From: CAMDKS01 sp964402975
GTDB taxonomy: Bacteria; Bdellovibrionota_B; Oligoflexia; Oligoflexales; RGVZ01
Reading direction: 5' to 3'
DNA: 64,000 nucleotides
Assembly: GCA_964402975.1 (NCBI GenBank)
Contig: CAYOEM010000017.1
Span: forward strand, 1-64,000
Below are positions 8,145 to 17,369 of the stretch, piece after piece (position 1 is the first letter of the stretch; each line of letters begins with the position of its first letter). The notes beneath the pieces were generated by a model. That model was not told the DNA's origin. It saw only the letters and a list, made by a program, of their open reading frames with translations, and did no database searches. Made by a program: the position numbers and the translations under genes.

Positions 8145-11100
8145 GTGAGCGAATCTGCCAACAGATTCACAGGTAAATGGATTGGACAACGTTATTGCAT
8201 CGAGCAAGAGCTCGGGCGTGGCGGTATGGGAGCAGTGTATCGCGCATTTCATGTGGACGATCCGTCAAATGACGTCGCCATCAAGCTGATTCAGGGCTCA
8301 AAAAAAATGTCCTCTGCTGATCTCATGCGCTTTCAAAAAGAGGCGGCGCTCATGAGTCAGCTTTATCACTCTAATATTATCGCTTTTCACGAATTAGGAA
8401 TATTTCAAGGCGAGGAATCAAAGGATTTCAAGGACGGCTACTATATCGTGATGGATTATGCGCGCGGGAAGAATCTTAAAGATAGCTTGCGTGATGACGG
8501 GAGAAAGGATTTAGCATTTTTATTTCAGGTGGGTTTACAAGTTGCTGATGCTTTGGATTATACACACGGAAAAAATATTATTCATCGAGACATCAAGCCT
8601 CACAATATCATCATCAGCGAAGCGCCCGGTGACAACCGTGGCGTTCACGTTCGAGTTCTTGATTTTGGTGTAGCACGTCTCGGAACGGTCATCGGACGGG
8701 ATGAAGGCTCCTCGGAAGATAAGGCGGGAACACCGCTATATATGGCACCCGAGCAGTCAGCTAGTGGATTCGGTGTGCCTGACCACCGCGTTGATCTTTA
8801 TTCTCTTGGCTGCGTTCTTTACGAGATCCTTGCCGGTCATGCGCCTTTTAGCGGCGAGAATCGCATAGCTCTCGAACGTGCCCATCAAACGGCAGAGCCA
8901 GAACCCATTCAAACGATTCGTCCAGATGTACCGCTCGTTGTTGCGCAGATTATCCACAAATTGCTGGCCAAACGGCCGGACGACCGTTACCAGACAGCTT
9001 TTTCTTTATCTGCAGATCTCATGCGAGCTAAATCAATATGGGAGCGCAAACCGTCTTCCGTCCCCCTTTTTCCTCTCGCGTTAAAAGACAAGTTTTTTGC
9101 GGTTTCTGCTCAACTGCCGATTCAGGGTCGTGAAAAGGAACTGGCCTCTCTCATGGCGGAGTATAAACAAGTCGCCGAAGTTAAAGCGAGAGGGCGCATT
9201 ACAGTTATTTCTGGCGCGTCTGGCATGGGTAAGACCCGAGTTCTTAATGAATTTCAGGGAATTCTAGCGACGCAGAGAATAAAGTTTTTAAGCGGTGTCT
9301 TCACGCAACACGAGAATGCGCTGCCTTTTAATGCGCTTGCCAATGCTTTCAACGAGCTGCTTGTTCGCATGGCCAAGACGTCACCAGTTGACGCCGATTT
9401 ATTATCAAGGCGTCTAAAGCAGGTTATAGGTCCCGACTCTCACCTCGTAGCAAGTGTTGTTCCCGGGTTAAAGCCTTATCTTCTCGACGTCGGAGAGCCC
9501 GATGACGGTGTTGATATTGAGGGTGAAAAGTACGCTCGGTTTGCAAAAGCGTTCAGTGACTTTACAAGGTGCTTGGTTCCTGAGAACCAGCCACTGGTTT
9601 TAATTCTTGACGACGTGCATTGGGCAGATGAAAAAAGTATCGCATTGATAGACCAATTTTTTTCAAATTCAAACTCCCTCAGATTTCATTTGGTGATCGG
9701 CTGTCGTGTTGATTTGGCGCCAGACGATTCCGCATTTGGGCGATTTTTAGCGAAATTCCGCGGTCTGAAGCTGCGTTATGCGGAGATAAATTTAGGTCCG
9801 CTGAATTTTGAAGCCTGTCAATCAGTTGTTGGATCTATGCTCCGTCAAACTAAAAACCTAAATGCGGACTTGGTCAATCATCTTTTGGTAAGAAGTAGCG
9901 GTGTACCTGTTCGGTTGGTGGAGCTAACCCGTCGGATGGTCGGTCTTGACTTGATCCGGATGGATCAAAGCGACATGGGCTGGAAGTGGGACATCAATGA
10001 AGTGCAAAGCGCAAAAGTTAGGCTGACCGCTGTTGATCTTGTTTTGGGGCGCCTGGGCGAATATAAAGGACCGGACTTGTCTATTCTCCGAACCGCCGCA
10101 ACATGTGGCTTGTCCTTTCAGTATGAAACCTTGCTGTTAGCAGGTAGGAACTCAACTTCAAACGTTGTCCGTCTCATCGAGCGTGCAATGGATGATGGAA
10201 TGATCGTGCGTAGCGCTGAAATCCCAGATCTGAAGCATCTTGGGAAGTCATATATGTTTATTCATAAAAAAGTTCGTGATGCGATTTACAATAATATTGA
10301 TGATGGTGAAAAGAGATCATTGCATGGGCTCATAGCGGCACAATTACTTGGCACTATCGAACGACCAAAAGATCAGATGCTTTTTTCGGTTGCGCAGCAC
10401 TTGAATAGGAGCAGAGATCCGGATTCCAGAGACGTGGAACTAGAAAAGCTTGCCCTAAAATACAATCTGGCAGCGGGTGATGCCATGAAGGTTAAGCAGG
10501 GGTGGACTGCGGCCAGTAACTACTTCAGGATAGCCCTTGATGTTGTTGAACGGTCCAAGGATACATTGTCAGACCCGAATCTGCGAAGGAGATTGATTGA
10601 GCGCCTTGCGGATGTAAACGCAGGTCAGACCAACTTTAAAGTGGCGCTCGCCAAATATGCTGAGCTTCTTAAACAGCCAATGTCAAAGGCTGAGTTCGCG
10701 GTTGCGGCGTCTAAGGCTGCCCAGCTTCACATTGTCTGCGGGAATATTTCGGATGCGACGGCGATTATTTTGAAGGGTCTTGAAGCTGCCGGTATGCAAT
10801 TATCGCCGGTGAGTTATTTGAACAAGGTCAGATACTTCTTGGTCCTTTTGTATGACCTCTTTTCCAGTCGTGCAAATAAAAATTCGATTGCCACCGGCGT
10901 CGAGAAAGTCTGGAGTAGCTGGCGACAATACGGCACCAAGACAGAGCAGATGTACGCTTATTCAAAGCTACTTTACCTGTCGTCAATTATTGGCTCACGA
11001 CAGAGCTTGTGGGTTGGAAGACTTTCACATATGGACGCCCGTAATCAGTTGGTTCGAGGGAGTGCGTCTATATCCATCGCAATCAAAATAGCTGCTGACA

Positions 11101-13550
11101 GGGGCGCTCAACTTGCCAAGGCAGGCTCTATTGCTGGAGCTTATCGACTCTTTGATACGGCCGAACGGCTTGCACAAGAAGCAAACTATACACGCGCTGC
11201 GGGATATGTGTCGCTTATGCGTGCGGCATCTATAGACTACATCAAAGGCAGGTTTGACGATGTGGTCTTGCACGTGCGAGAGGCGTCACAAAAGATGGAC
11301 GCAGATCAAGACCGACTTTCTTATGCAACTTTGAAGACTTTTAAGCAGTATTTAGATCTATGTTCTGGCAAGTTGAGCGGACAGTTTGAATTGTATGCAG
11401 AGGTCAGGCGGACTGTACCAATAAGAAATTGGCTGAGCGCAGTCTCGATGTCCCTTTTGATGTTTGGAATGCTGCTTGAAGGTAAACGGCATAGCCTTGT
11501 GAAGGTTGGTGAAGAGTTTTCAAAACGCCGTAAGAAAAGCGGATCTAGGGTGGATTTTTTCAGTCTAATGATAAGTGTCATGCTTTACTTTGCTAGGGGG
11601 GAAGATGATCAAACGAGGGCGCATTTTGCTCGCCTGATCAAGCAGTGGGTGGTCGAGTTTTCAGGCGATGACACTCCTGCCTGGCAGAGTGATTTCGTTA
11701 GGATGTTTCTGATATTGTTCCCGGCTCTGTTTGAGGTCGAGTTTGGACGACAGCTTGCAAGAAATGACGAGATGTATAGATGGCTTGAAATGCTGAGGAA
11801 AAGTGGTCGAAAAGATGCGCTTTTGACAGGAGAGCGAGCGGTGCTGACCTTGACCAGAGCGCGTGTTCTTGAAATGGTTCGGGCGAAGGGGGTCAAAGTT
11901 GCATATGATCAAGCGCTACGGTCAGCAAAAACCGAGACAAATACGCTAGTGGAAATACTCATTTACACTTGGTTTGGATCTTATTTAGTGAGGTCTGGTA
12001 CCGGCCGAAGAAGTGACTATTTAAATATTGCCCATAAAATGGCAAGCGAAAAAGGACTTATAGGTCTTTCGGAATATATCGAAAAAGTAATGGTTAAAGC
12101 TAAAGTGCGACTTGAGGCTAGTAAGCCAGTTGCGGCCGATTTGGCCTCTAGTATTGCTGTGATTGAAAATCCTTGGCCCGCGATTGTAATGGAGCATATG
12201 GACTATATGATCTCCGCGTTGAACGCGGAGACAGATATATCGAATTGTGTGGAAGATTCAATCAAGATGCTCAAGAGGATTTTTCCTGATGCCCCAGTTG
12301 TGGTCTTTGTTCAAAATGCCGCTAAGAAAGACCATATTCTCTTCTCTGATCAACCCCAACTCCAAACTCAAAGTTTGCTTCGTTCCGCAGCGCCGTACAT
12401 GACCATCCGCTCTACGCTGATTTTACATATGAATGTTAGTAATGTTGATACCTACGTTCGAGACGAACATACTCAGTCAGAAATGCAGGGTTTAGGCTCT
12501 AACATTCAAGCGCAAAAGTCAGAGGACCTCGGCGCAACGCAAGTTTTCGCGGATCCGATAGCGGTCAATTCAACTCGAATGGATGGGCAGACCGTTCAGT
12601 CAACTGGTCAGGGCTCTTCGTCTCGGACGGCCGAGTCCCAAAGCGGCGTCATGGAAGGAATGCAATGTCTAGTCCCGATAAGGGCGGGTGGGGAGACTGT
12701 AGGTCTGATTGTGTTGAGTTCAATCGATGCGCAGGGGTTCTCGACTTTTCAGCGAGCCAAGCGTGATCTTGACCGCTTTGGTGCGCAGTTGGGTGTTCTT
12801 TTGGCTCATAAACCTGGAGTTGTTTTTGATGGTCTTAAAGCGGCGAATCGCCTAATGCCGGAAAACTTTTCAGTGATGGGTGGTACATTTTTTGATCCCG
12901 TGTCTTGGCTCGGGGTTAATTTGCATGGCAAGTTGAGAAAAGAGCGCGAGGCGAGCTGGTATCTCGGTCTCAACTGGACGCAGTCACAGTATTTAGTGTT
13001 TTATTGTTGCATCAAGGGTGATGTATTTGACCGAGATCGACTGGCAATGCTGCTCATGCTGCAAGCTCTCGTTTTTCGGGAATTAATTGGGATGATGGGT
13101 CAAGCGAGAAGCGATATCATTGATATTCGAAACCAAGTCCAGTCATTCTTTGCGGGACAGGGTTTGGCAGGACGCATGGACGACATTATGCTTTCGTTTA
13201 GTTTGTTTGAAAAAGAAGGTGAGGTTGTATCCTCGGGGCATTATGGGCCATCTAGGCCAGTCGTGATGGGTGCGGAAAACCGCGTCACAGCTTTTAATCA
13301 GGCGCCATTGCGTTTGCGAGATGGGCGTGATTTGCGATATTGGGAGATTTTTGCCTCGATGGCTAAGGATCATGTTTTCATTGTGTCCTATGATACAAGT
13401 CGGATTGATGCAGACAGTAAAGATATAGCTTCGGTACTAACGAGAACTGCCCCAACGGCTGAGCATAATCGGTCGACAACCAAACTCATGGAGACGGCTG
13501 CTGATCAAAAAATTCTCCCCCGCTATTACCTTACGGTTGTGAGGTCATAG
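8145..13550 (+). CDS. Giant Ser/Thr kinase with AAA ATPase, GAF and phosphatase-like domains
   Basis: 1801-residue cytoplasmic signalling protein. Residues 15-290 are a Hanks-type kinase: GRGGMGAVY loop, VAIK lysine near 46, HRDIKPHN near 147, DFGVARLG near 173, and APEQ near 201. An AAA_16-type ATPase follows, with Walker A GASGMGKT near 357 and Walker B LILDDVHWADE near 486. Residues 780-1300 are helical and TPR-like. A GAF-like region lies around 1345-1530. From 1577 (MGGTFFDP) the tail resembles a SpoIIE/PP2C phosphatase, but where that family has an acidic GD-x-S-GKG segment it reads IKGDVFDRDR, so catalysis is doubtful. The GTG start has GGAGG four bases upstream. It heads the ArsA/Mla operon, and the next ATG is only four bases after its stop. 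It probably senses a signal and controls that transporter; this is inference. Confidence 0.88.
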   Translation: MSESANRFTGKWIGQRYCIEQELGRGGMGAVYRAFHVDDPSNDVAIKLIQGSKKMSSADLMRFQKEAALMSQLYHSNIIAFHELGIFQGEESKDFKDGYYIVMDYARGKNLKDSLRDDGRKDLAFLFQVGLQVADALDYTHGKNIIHRDIKPHNIIISEAPGDNRGVHVRVLDFGVARLGTVIGRDEGSSEDKAGTPLYMAPEQSASGFGVPDHRVDLYSLGCVLYEILAGHAPFSGENRIALERAHQTAEPEPIQTIRPDVPLVVAQIIHKLLAKRPDDRYQTAFSLSADLMRAKSIWERKPSSVPLFPLALKDKFFAVSAQLPIQGREKELASLMAEYKQVAEVKARGRITVISGASGMGKTRVLNEFQGILATQRIKFLSGVFTQHENALPFNALANAFNELLVRMAKTSPVDADLLSRRLKQVIGPDSHLVASVVPGLKPYLLDVGEPDDGVDIEGEKYARFAKAFSDFTRCLVPENQPLVLILDDVHWADEKSIALIDQFFSNSNSLRFHLVIGCRVDLAPDDSAFGRFLAKFRGLKLRYAEINLGPLNFEACQSVVGSMLRQTKNLNADLVNHLLVRSSGVPVRLVELTRRMVGLDLIRMDQSDMGWKWDINEVQSAKVRLTAVDLVLGRLGEYKGPDLSILRTAATCGLSFQYETLLLAGRNSTSNVVRLIERAMDDGMIVRSAEIPDLKHLGKSYMFIHKKVRDAIYNNIDDGEKRSLHGLIAAQLLGTIERPKDQMLFSVAQHLNRSRDPDSRDVELEKLALKYNLAAGDAMKVKQGWTAASNYFRIALDVVERSKDTLSDPNLRRRLIERLADVNAGQTNFKVALAKYAELLKQPMSKAEFAVAASKAAQLHIVCGNISDATAIILKGLEAAGMQLSPVSYLNKVRYFLVLLYDLFSSRANKNSIATGVEKVWSSWRQYGTKTEQMYAYSKLLYLSSIIGSRQSLWVGRLSHMDARNQLVRGSASISIAIKIAADRGAQLAKAGSIAGAYRLFDTAERLAQEANYTRAAGYVSLMRAASIDYIKGRFDDVVLHVREASQKMDADQDRLSYATLKTFKQYLDLCSGKLSGQFELYAEVRRTVPIRNWLSAVSMSLLMFGMLLEGKRHSLVKVGEEFSKRRKKSGSRVDFFSLMISVMLYFARGEDDQTRAHFARLIKQWVVEFSGDDTPAWQSDFVRMFLILFPALFEVEFGRQLARNDEMYRWLEMLRKSGRKDALLTGERAVLTLTRARVLEMVRAKGVKVAYDQALRSAKTETNTLVEILIYTWFGSYLVRSGTGRRSDYLNIAHKMASEKGLIGLSEYIEKVMVKAKVRLEASKPVAADLASSIAVIENPWPAIVMEHMDYMISALNAETDISNCVEDSIKMLKRIFPDAPVVVFVQNAAKKDHILFSDQPQLQTQSLLRSAAPYMTIRSTLILHMNVSNVDTYVRDEHTQSEMQGLGSNIQAQKSEDLGATQVFADPIAVNSTRMDGQTVQSTGQGSSSRTAESQSGVMEGMQCLVPIRAGGETVGLIVLSSIDAQGFSTFQRAKRDLDRFGAQLGVLLAHKPGVVFDGLKAANRLMPENFSVMGGTFFDPVSWLGVNLHGKLRKEREASWYLGLNWTQSQYLVFYCCIKGDVFDRDRLAMLLMLQALVFRELIGMMGQARSDIIDIRNQVQSFFAGQGLAGRMDDIMLSFSLFEKEGEVVSSGHYGPSRPVVMGAENRVTAFNQAPLRLRDGRDLRYWEIFASMAKDHVFIVSYDTSRIDADSKDIASVLTRTAPTAEHNRSTTKLMETAADQKILPRYYLTVVRS

Positions 13551-13554
13551 CCAA

Positions 13555-14466
13555 ATGAACACTGATTGGGTTAGGCAGTTGACGTCTAATCGACGATTTA
13601 TTCTTGTTACGGGCAAAGGTGGGATTGGCAAGACGCTGTTATCGAGTTCCCTGGCTTTGTGGGCCGCTCGTAGCGGGCTGCGGGTACTGCTGGTAGAGCA
13701 GTCGGCCGTCGGTCAGATCGGTCCTCTTTTAGGTCGAGGCGGCATCGCTCACGAGGAAAATTGGGATGGAAATTTGGGGCTCGCCAATTTCACTGCGGGC
13801 GGTAATTTTAAAGATTTCATCACAAAACATTTAATGAAATCAAACCTGCTGGAAGTTCTTGTGGCCAACAAGATGGTGCACAGCTTTTTCACAGCCATAC
13901 CGGGATTCGCAGAGTTAATGCTTTTAGGACGTATCTACTACGCAGTAAATTTGGCGAAAGATCCACCGGACTTGGTGATCATGGATTCGTACGCGTCTGG
14001 TCATTTTCTTAGTTTAATGACAACGCCAGACGCTGTCATTAAATCAGGATTAGCAGGCCCGATTATTCAACAAACACAGAAAGTTAAAGAGTGGCTTGCC
14101 AATCCTAGTCAGTGTTCAACCATATACGTCTGTACACCCGAGGAGTTGGTGGTCAGCGAGGCGTTAGATTTTTTACCGGTTTTAGCTTTAAGGTCTCCCG
14201 TGAAGCTCGAAGCGGTTGTTATGAACCGTTGTCTTAATAATGTCGTGGGCCATAATACTGATTTGAAGGGGGCTGCACACATTTTTATCCAAGAAAGAAT
14301 CACTCGACAGAATCGAGCAATAGATACTTTAAAGCGCGGCATTGAATCCAAAGATGATCTAAGAAATGTTTCAGTAATTTGTTTACCAGAGCTAGGCGCG
14401 ATCGAGGAGCCTTTGAAATTTGAAACCGTTGTGGGTTTATTGTCTGAAGGAGCGGGTTCTTTATGA
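13555..14466 (+). CDS. ArsA-family ATPase (first of two)
   Basis: 303-residue P-loop ATPase of the SIMIBI class. The deviant Walker A reads GKGGIGKTLLSSSLA, with the extra N-terminal lysine typical of ArsA/Get3/MinD dimers. The segment VIMDSYASGHFLSLM corresponds to the switch region. It is shorter than arsenite-pump ArsA, and no arsenical genes are nearby. GAGG inside the end of the kinase gene serves as its ribosome site. The stop overlaps the next ATG by four bases, so the two ArsA-like subunits are probably made in equal amounts and may form a heterodimer. A membrane-protein or lipid-transport ATPase role beside the Mla genes is inferred from context. Confidence 0.85.
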   Translation: MNTDWVRQLTSNRRFILVTGKGGIGKTLLSSSLALWAARSGLRVLLVEQSAVGQIGPLLGRGGIAHEENWDGNLGLANFTAGGNFKDFITKHLMKSNLLEVLVANKMVHSFFTAIPGFAELMLLGRIYYAVNLAKDPPDLVIMDSYASGHFLSLMTTPDAVIKSGLAGPIIQQTQKVKEWLANPSQCSTIYVCTPEELVVSEALDFLPVLALRSPVKLEAVVMNRCLNNVVGHNTDLKGAAHIFIQERITRQNRAIDTLKRGIESKDDLRNVSVICLPELGAIEEPLKFETVVGLLSEGAGSL

Positions 14467-15596
14467 ATAATCCTACCCCCGAGAGTCATACATTGAATGG
14501 AACAGATGGCGTGATCTATGGGCCAATTGTCGAAACCATGTTAAAGTCACAGCGGGTGATTGTTGTGATTGGTGCAGGAGGTGTTGGAAAAACCACATCC
14601 TCAGTAGCTCTGGCAATACACGCGGCTAGACTGGGCCGAAAGGTTGCATTGTTGAGCATAGATCCCGCCAAGCGACTGGCGGCGGCGCTGGGTATCGAGC
14701 TTGGTCATGAGTTGCGCCCCGTTGTTTTTCCAGAGTCCGCAAAAATCACCGGTAGTTTAGCGGCAGCGATGCTTGATCAAAAGGCAGTTTTTGACGGAAT
14801 GGTCAGAAAACATGCTCCGTCACCTCATATTGCGGATAGAATATTAAGAGATCCGCTTTACGTGGCTGCCTCGACTAATTTGAGTGGTCCGCTTGAATAC
14901 ATGGCTTTGGCGCGCCTTCAAGAACTTGCTGAAAGCGCAGAATGGGATTTGGTCATACTCGATACACCGCCCGACTCGCATGCCTTGGACTTTCTTGCTC
15001 GTCCCAACGTTCTTTCTGGTTTTGTTGAAAATAAAGTTGTTTCCCGTTTGCTTAAACCTGTCGTGTTGGCTGGGCGAGCTGGCCTCGGGCGTGTGATGGC
15101 TTTGAGCGAAAAACTCTTGGGGGGAATTACAAGCGTGACGGGATTTGGCGCTTTACGCAGTTTTGGCGAGTTTGTTCTTCTCATGCAGGAAGTTATCGAT
15201 GGGTTCCATCGAACCGGTGAGCGCGTGTTAGAGATCTTGAAGCGTAACTCAACTAGTTTTGTTCTTGTGGCTGCCCCGCATAAACCTGCAGCGCGTGCTG
15301 CTGCAGCTTTAAGTAAAGAATTAGTTCAAATGGGTTATAAACTTGACGGCATTGTTTTTAATAGATGCCTGCCTGAAGCGGTTTTAGCTGACTTGAATAG
15401 GTCTCAGTCCGATGAGAGTGCTATTCTTCGCACGCGAGCCAAGGCGGAGGAAACGGTAGTTCAGGGCCTAAAGTTGGATGTTCTTAGGTCGCAAGGTGGC
15501 CGTAAGATGTGGGATATCAGAATTGAAGATCAGTCGACAGACATTCATTCGCTGAAAGGGATTCTAGATTTTTCGGCGCTATATAGTGGTCGTTGA
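14463..15596 (+). CDS. ArsA-family ATPase (second of two)
   Basis: 377-residue relative of the preceding protein. It has a Walker A of the form GAGGVGKTTSSVALA, then ALLSIDPAKRLAAALG, where the Asp and Pro of the A-loop are clear. Switch II reads VILDTPPDSHALDFL, close to the DTAPTGH of ArsA/Get3. Note that position one of its Walker A is Gly rather than the deviant Lys seen in its partner, so the two subunits may differ in catalysis. ATG overlaps the previous stop. A 112-base gap with a hairpin separates it from mlaE. It is predicted to be cytosolic, acting on membranes through its partner or the transporter. Confidence 0.85.
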   Translation: MNNPTPESHTLNGTDGVIYGPIVETMLKSQRVIVVIGAGGVGKTTSSVALAIHAARLGRKVALLSIDPAKRLAAALGIELGHELRPVVFPESAKITGSLAAAMLDQKAVFDGMVRKHAPSPHIADRILRDPLYVAASTNLSGPLEYMALARLQELAESAEWDLVILDTPPDSHALDFLARPNVLSGFVENKVVSRLLKPVVLAGRAGLGRVMALSEKLLGGITSVTGFGALRSFGEFVLLMQEVIDGFHRTGERVLEILKRNSTSFVLVAAPHKPAARAAAALSKELVQMGYKLDGIVFNRCLPEAVLADLNRSQSDESAILRTRAKAEETVVQGLKLDVLRSQGGRKMWDIRIEDQSTDIHSLKGILDFSALYSGR

Positions 15597-15613
15597 TCTC
15601 AACTTTTGTCATC

Positions 15614-15650
15614 AAGCAGGAAGATTCTGCCCAGTGAAGATGTCCTGCTT
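15614..15650 (+). promoter_or_regulatory. Eight-base inverted repeat between the ArsA and Mla genes
   Basis: AAGCAGGA (15614-15621) and TCCTGCTT (15643-15650) are perfect complements around a 21-base loop. No T-run follows, so this is not a classic terminator. It could be an RNA processing or stabilising hairpin that sets the ratio of ATPases to transporter. A TATAGT at 15688-15693 is a possible -10 element but lacks a good -35. Confidence 0.35.
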
Positions 15651-15708
15651 ACCACGATAAACTATCCATAAGATATCTACCCGATTTTATAGTAACAGGA
15701 ATATCGTT

Positions 15709-16524
15709 ATGACAGTTCGTGGAATAATTTCTTCCATGGGACTGCCCGTCGTGGGCAGGGTGGAGTCTATCGGTAGGTGGGCTACGGGCTGGCTGACTGA
15801 TCTTGGGTCCTTTGGTCTTTATCTCGCCGAAATTACAAAACAAGCGATGCGAAGGCCGGTGAGATGGGATTTGATATTCCAGCAACTTGAATTCATAGGC
15901 AACCAGTCGCTTAATATTATTTTATTAACTGGTTTCTTTACGGGGGCAGTTTTCGCACTGCAGATCGGCGGGATATTCCAGATTTTTCGAGCTGAAAGCA
16001 TCATGGGTGCAGCGACCGGTAAAGCTCTGACTCGCGAGATGGCCCCATTGATGACGGCATTTCTTTTAACGGGTCGCGCAGGATCTGCGATGACTGCCGA
16101 GATCGCAACAATGAAGGTTAATGAACAGGTAGATGCCATGGAAGCGATGGCGGTTGATCCTGTAAATTATTTAGTCGTCCCTCGTGTGCTAGCGGCAATG
16201 TTTATTATACCGCTCCTCTGTGGGATTTTTATTTTTATTGGAACAATTGGCGCCTTCGTCACAGGCGTGGCGGTGTTTGATGTGGACGTCGGCATTTTTA
16301 TTGACCGAATTAAATGGATGGTGACGCCCCGCGATATATTTAATGGTCTAGAGAAGGCATTCGTATTTTCTATCATCATCGCGGCTATGGCTTGCCGGTT
16401 TGGCCTTAAAGCCAGCGGGGGAGCAAAGGGTGTGGGTCGTGCAACCACCATGTCTGTCGTGATGACGCTGCTTGTTGTGTTGTTGTGCGATGTTTTCATC
16501 ACCTATGTCCAGTTGAGGTTGTGA
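15709..16524 (+). CDS. mlaE: MlaE-type ABC permease of an MCE lipid transporter
   Basis: 271-residue inner-membrane permease, close to the 260 of E. coli MlaE. An N-terminal amphipathic interfacial region is followed by five or so hydrophobic segments, including a stretch ending GFFTGAVFALQIGG. The family signature is present: LTREMAPLMTAFLLTGRAGSAMTAEI, here spanning about residues 105-130, with the conserved coupling motif EQVDAMEAMAVDP. It transports phospholipid between the inner membrane and periplasm together with MlaF and MlaD. The start follows AGGA at nine bases. The mlaF ATG begins two bases after this stop. Confidence 0.93.
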   Translation: MTVRGIISSMGLPVVGRVESIGRWATGWLTDLGSFGLYLAEITKQAMRRPVRWDLIFQQLEFIGNQSLNIILLTGFFTGAVFALQIGGIFQIFRAESIMGAATGKALTREMAPLMTAFLLTGRAGSAMTAEIATMKVNEQVDAMEAMAVDPVNYLVVPRVLAAMFIIPLLCGIFIFIGTIGAFVTGVAVFDVDVGIFIDRIKWMVTPRDIFNGLEKAFVFSIIIAAMACRFGLKASGGAKGVGRATTMSVVMTLLVVLLCDVFITYVQLRL

Positions 16525-16525
16525 G

Positions 16526-17284
16526 ATGTCGGCAATCATAGAATTTAAAAACATCACGAAGAAATTCGGCTCTCGAGTGGTTCTTGATGATTTAAATTTG
16601 GAAATTCCGCGAGGGCGAATCACGTTTATCGTCGGAAAATCAGGTGAGGGAAAATCCGTTACGATCAAGCATATTATGGGTCTTTTGCAGCCTGATCGTG
16701 GCCGAATTGTTGTTGATGGCGATGAGATTACTCAATTTGATCACGAGCAGTTGCGCCAGTACCGTAAGAAATTTGGAATGCTGTTTCAGCATGCCGCGCT
16801 ATTTGACTCTCTGACAGTCGGCGAGAACGTTATTTTCCCGCTAAAAGAGCATACAACGTTGTCGCTACCAGAAATGTTGAAACGAGTCGAAAGTGTTCTC
16901 GAGCAGGTTGGACTGCCAAATATGCAGCACAAATATCCAACCGAGCTTTCGACTGGTGAAAAAAAGAGGGTTGGCCTTGCAAGGGCCCTGGTTGGTCGTC
17001 CCGACATTATTTTGTACGATGAGCCCACAACCGGAATGGATCCTTTGGTTTCGGAAATGATCGATGATCTCATTGTTCACGTGAACAAGGAAATTCAGGG
17101 AATCACTTCAATAGTTATCTCTCATGACCTTAAAGCTGCTTTGGCGACTGGGGAATATATAGTTTTTTTATATAAAGGAAAAATTGCGTTAGCTGGTACG
17201 CCGGATGACTTTAAAACGTCAAAAGATCCGGTTGTTAGACAGTTTTTCAGCGGGAAGGTCGAGGGGCCTATGGAGTTTTTGTGA
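16526..17284 (+). CDS. mlaF: MlaF-type ABC ATPase of an MCE lipid transporter
   Basis: 252-residue ATPase that powers MlaE. Walker A reads VGKSGEGKSVTIKHI (family-typical GxSGxGKS). The Q-loop is FGMLFQHAALFDSLTVGENV, the signature is ELSTGEKKRVGLARAL with STGEKKR in place of the common SGGQ, and Walker B is IILYDEPTTGMDP followed by ISHDL for the switch histidine. The SVIGKS/EGKS-type P-loop and 'LFDSLTVGENV' wording are characteristic of Mla rather than import ABCs. It has only one base between it and mlaE, so it is strictly operonic; 85 bases separate it from mlaD. Confidence 0.94.
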   Translation: MSAIIEFKNITKKFGSRVVLDDLNLEIPRGRITFIVGKSGEGKSVTIKHIMGLLQPDRGRIVVDGDEITQFDHEQLRQYRKKFGMLFQHAALFDSLTVGENVIFPLKEHTTLSLPEMLKRVESVLEQVGLPNMQHKYPTELSTGEKKRVGLARALVGRPDIILYDEPTTGMDPLVSEMIDDLIVHVNKEIQGITSIVISHDLKAALATGEYIVFLYKGKIALAGTPDDFKTSKDPVVRQFFSGKVEGPMEFL

Positions 17285-17369
17285 AAGTGCCAAAACTAGA
17301 CCCATTGTGTCGGTCTAAAGGCGGGGCAAGGATGACCGATAATCCGACGGCAAGGGTGGAGATATTTAT

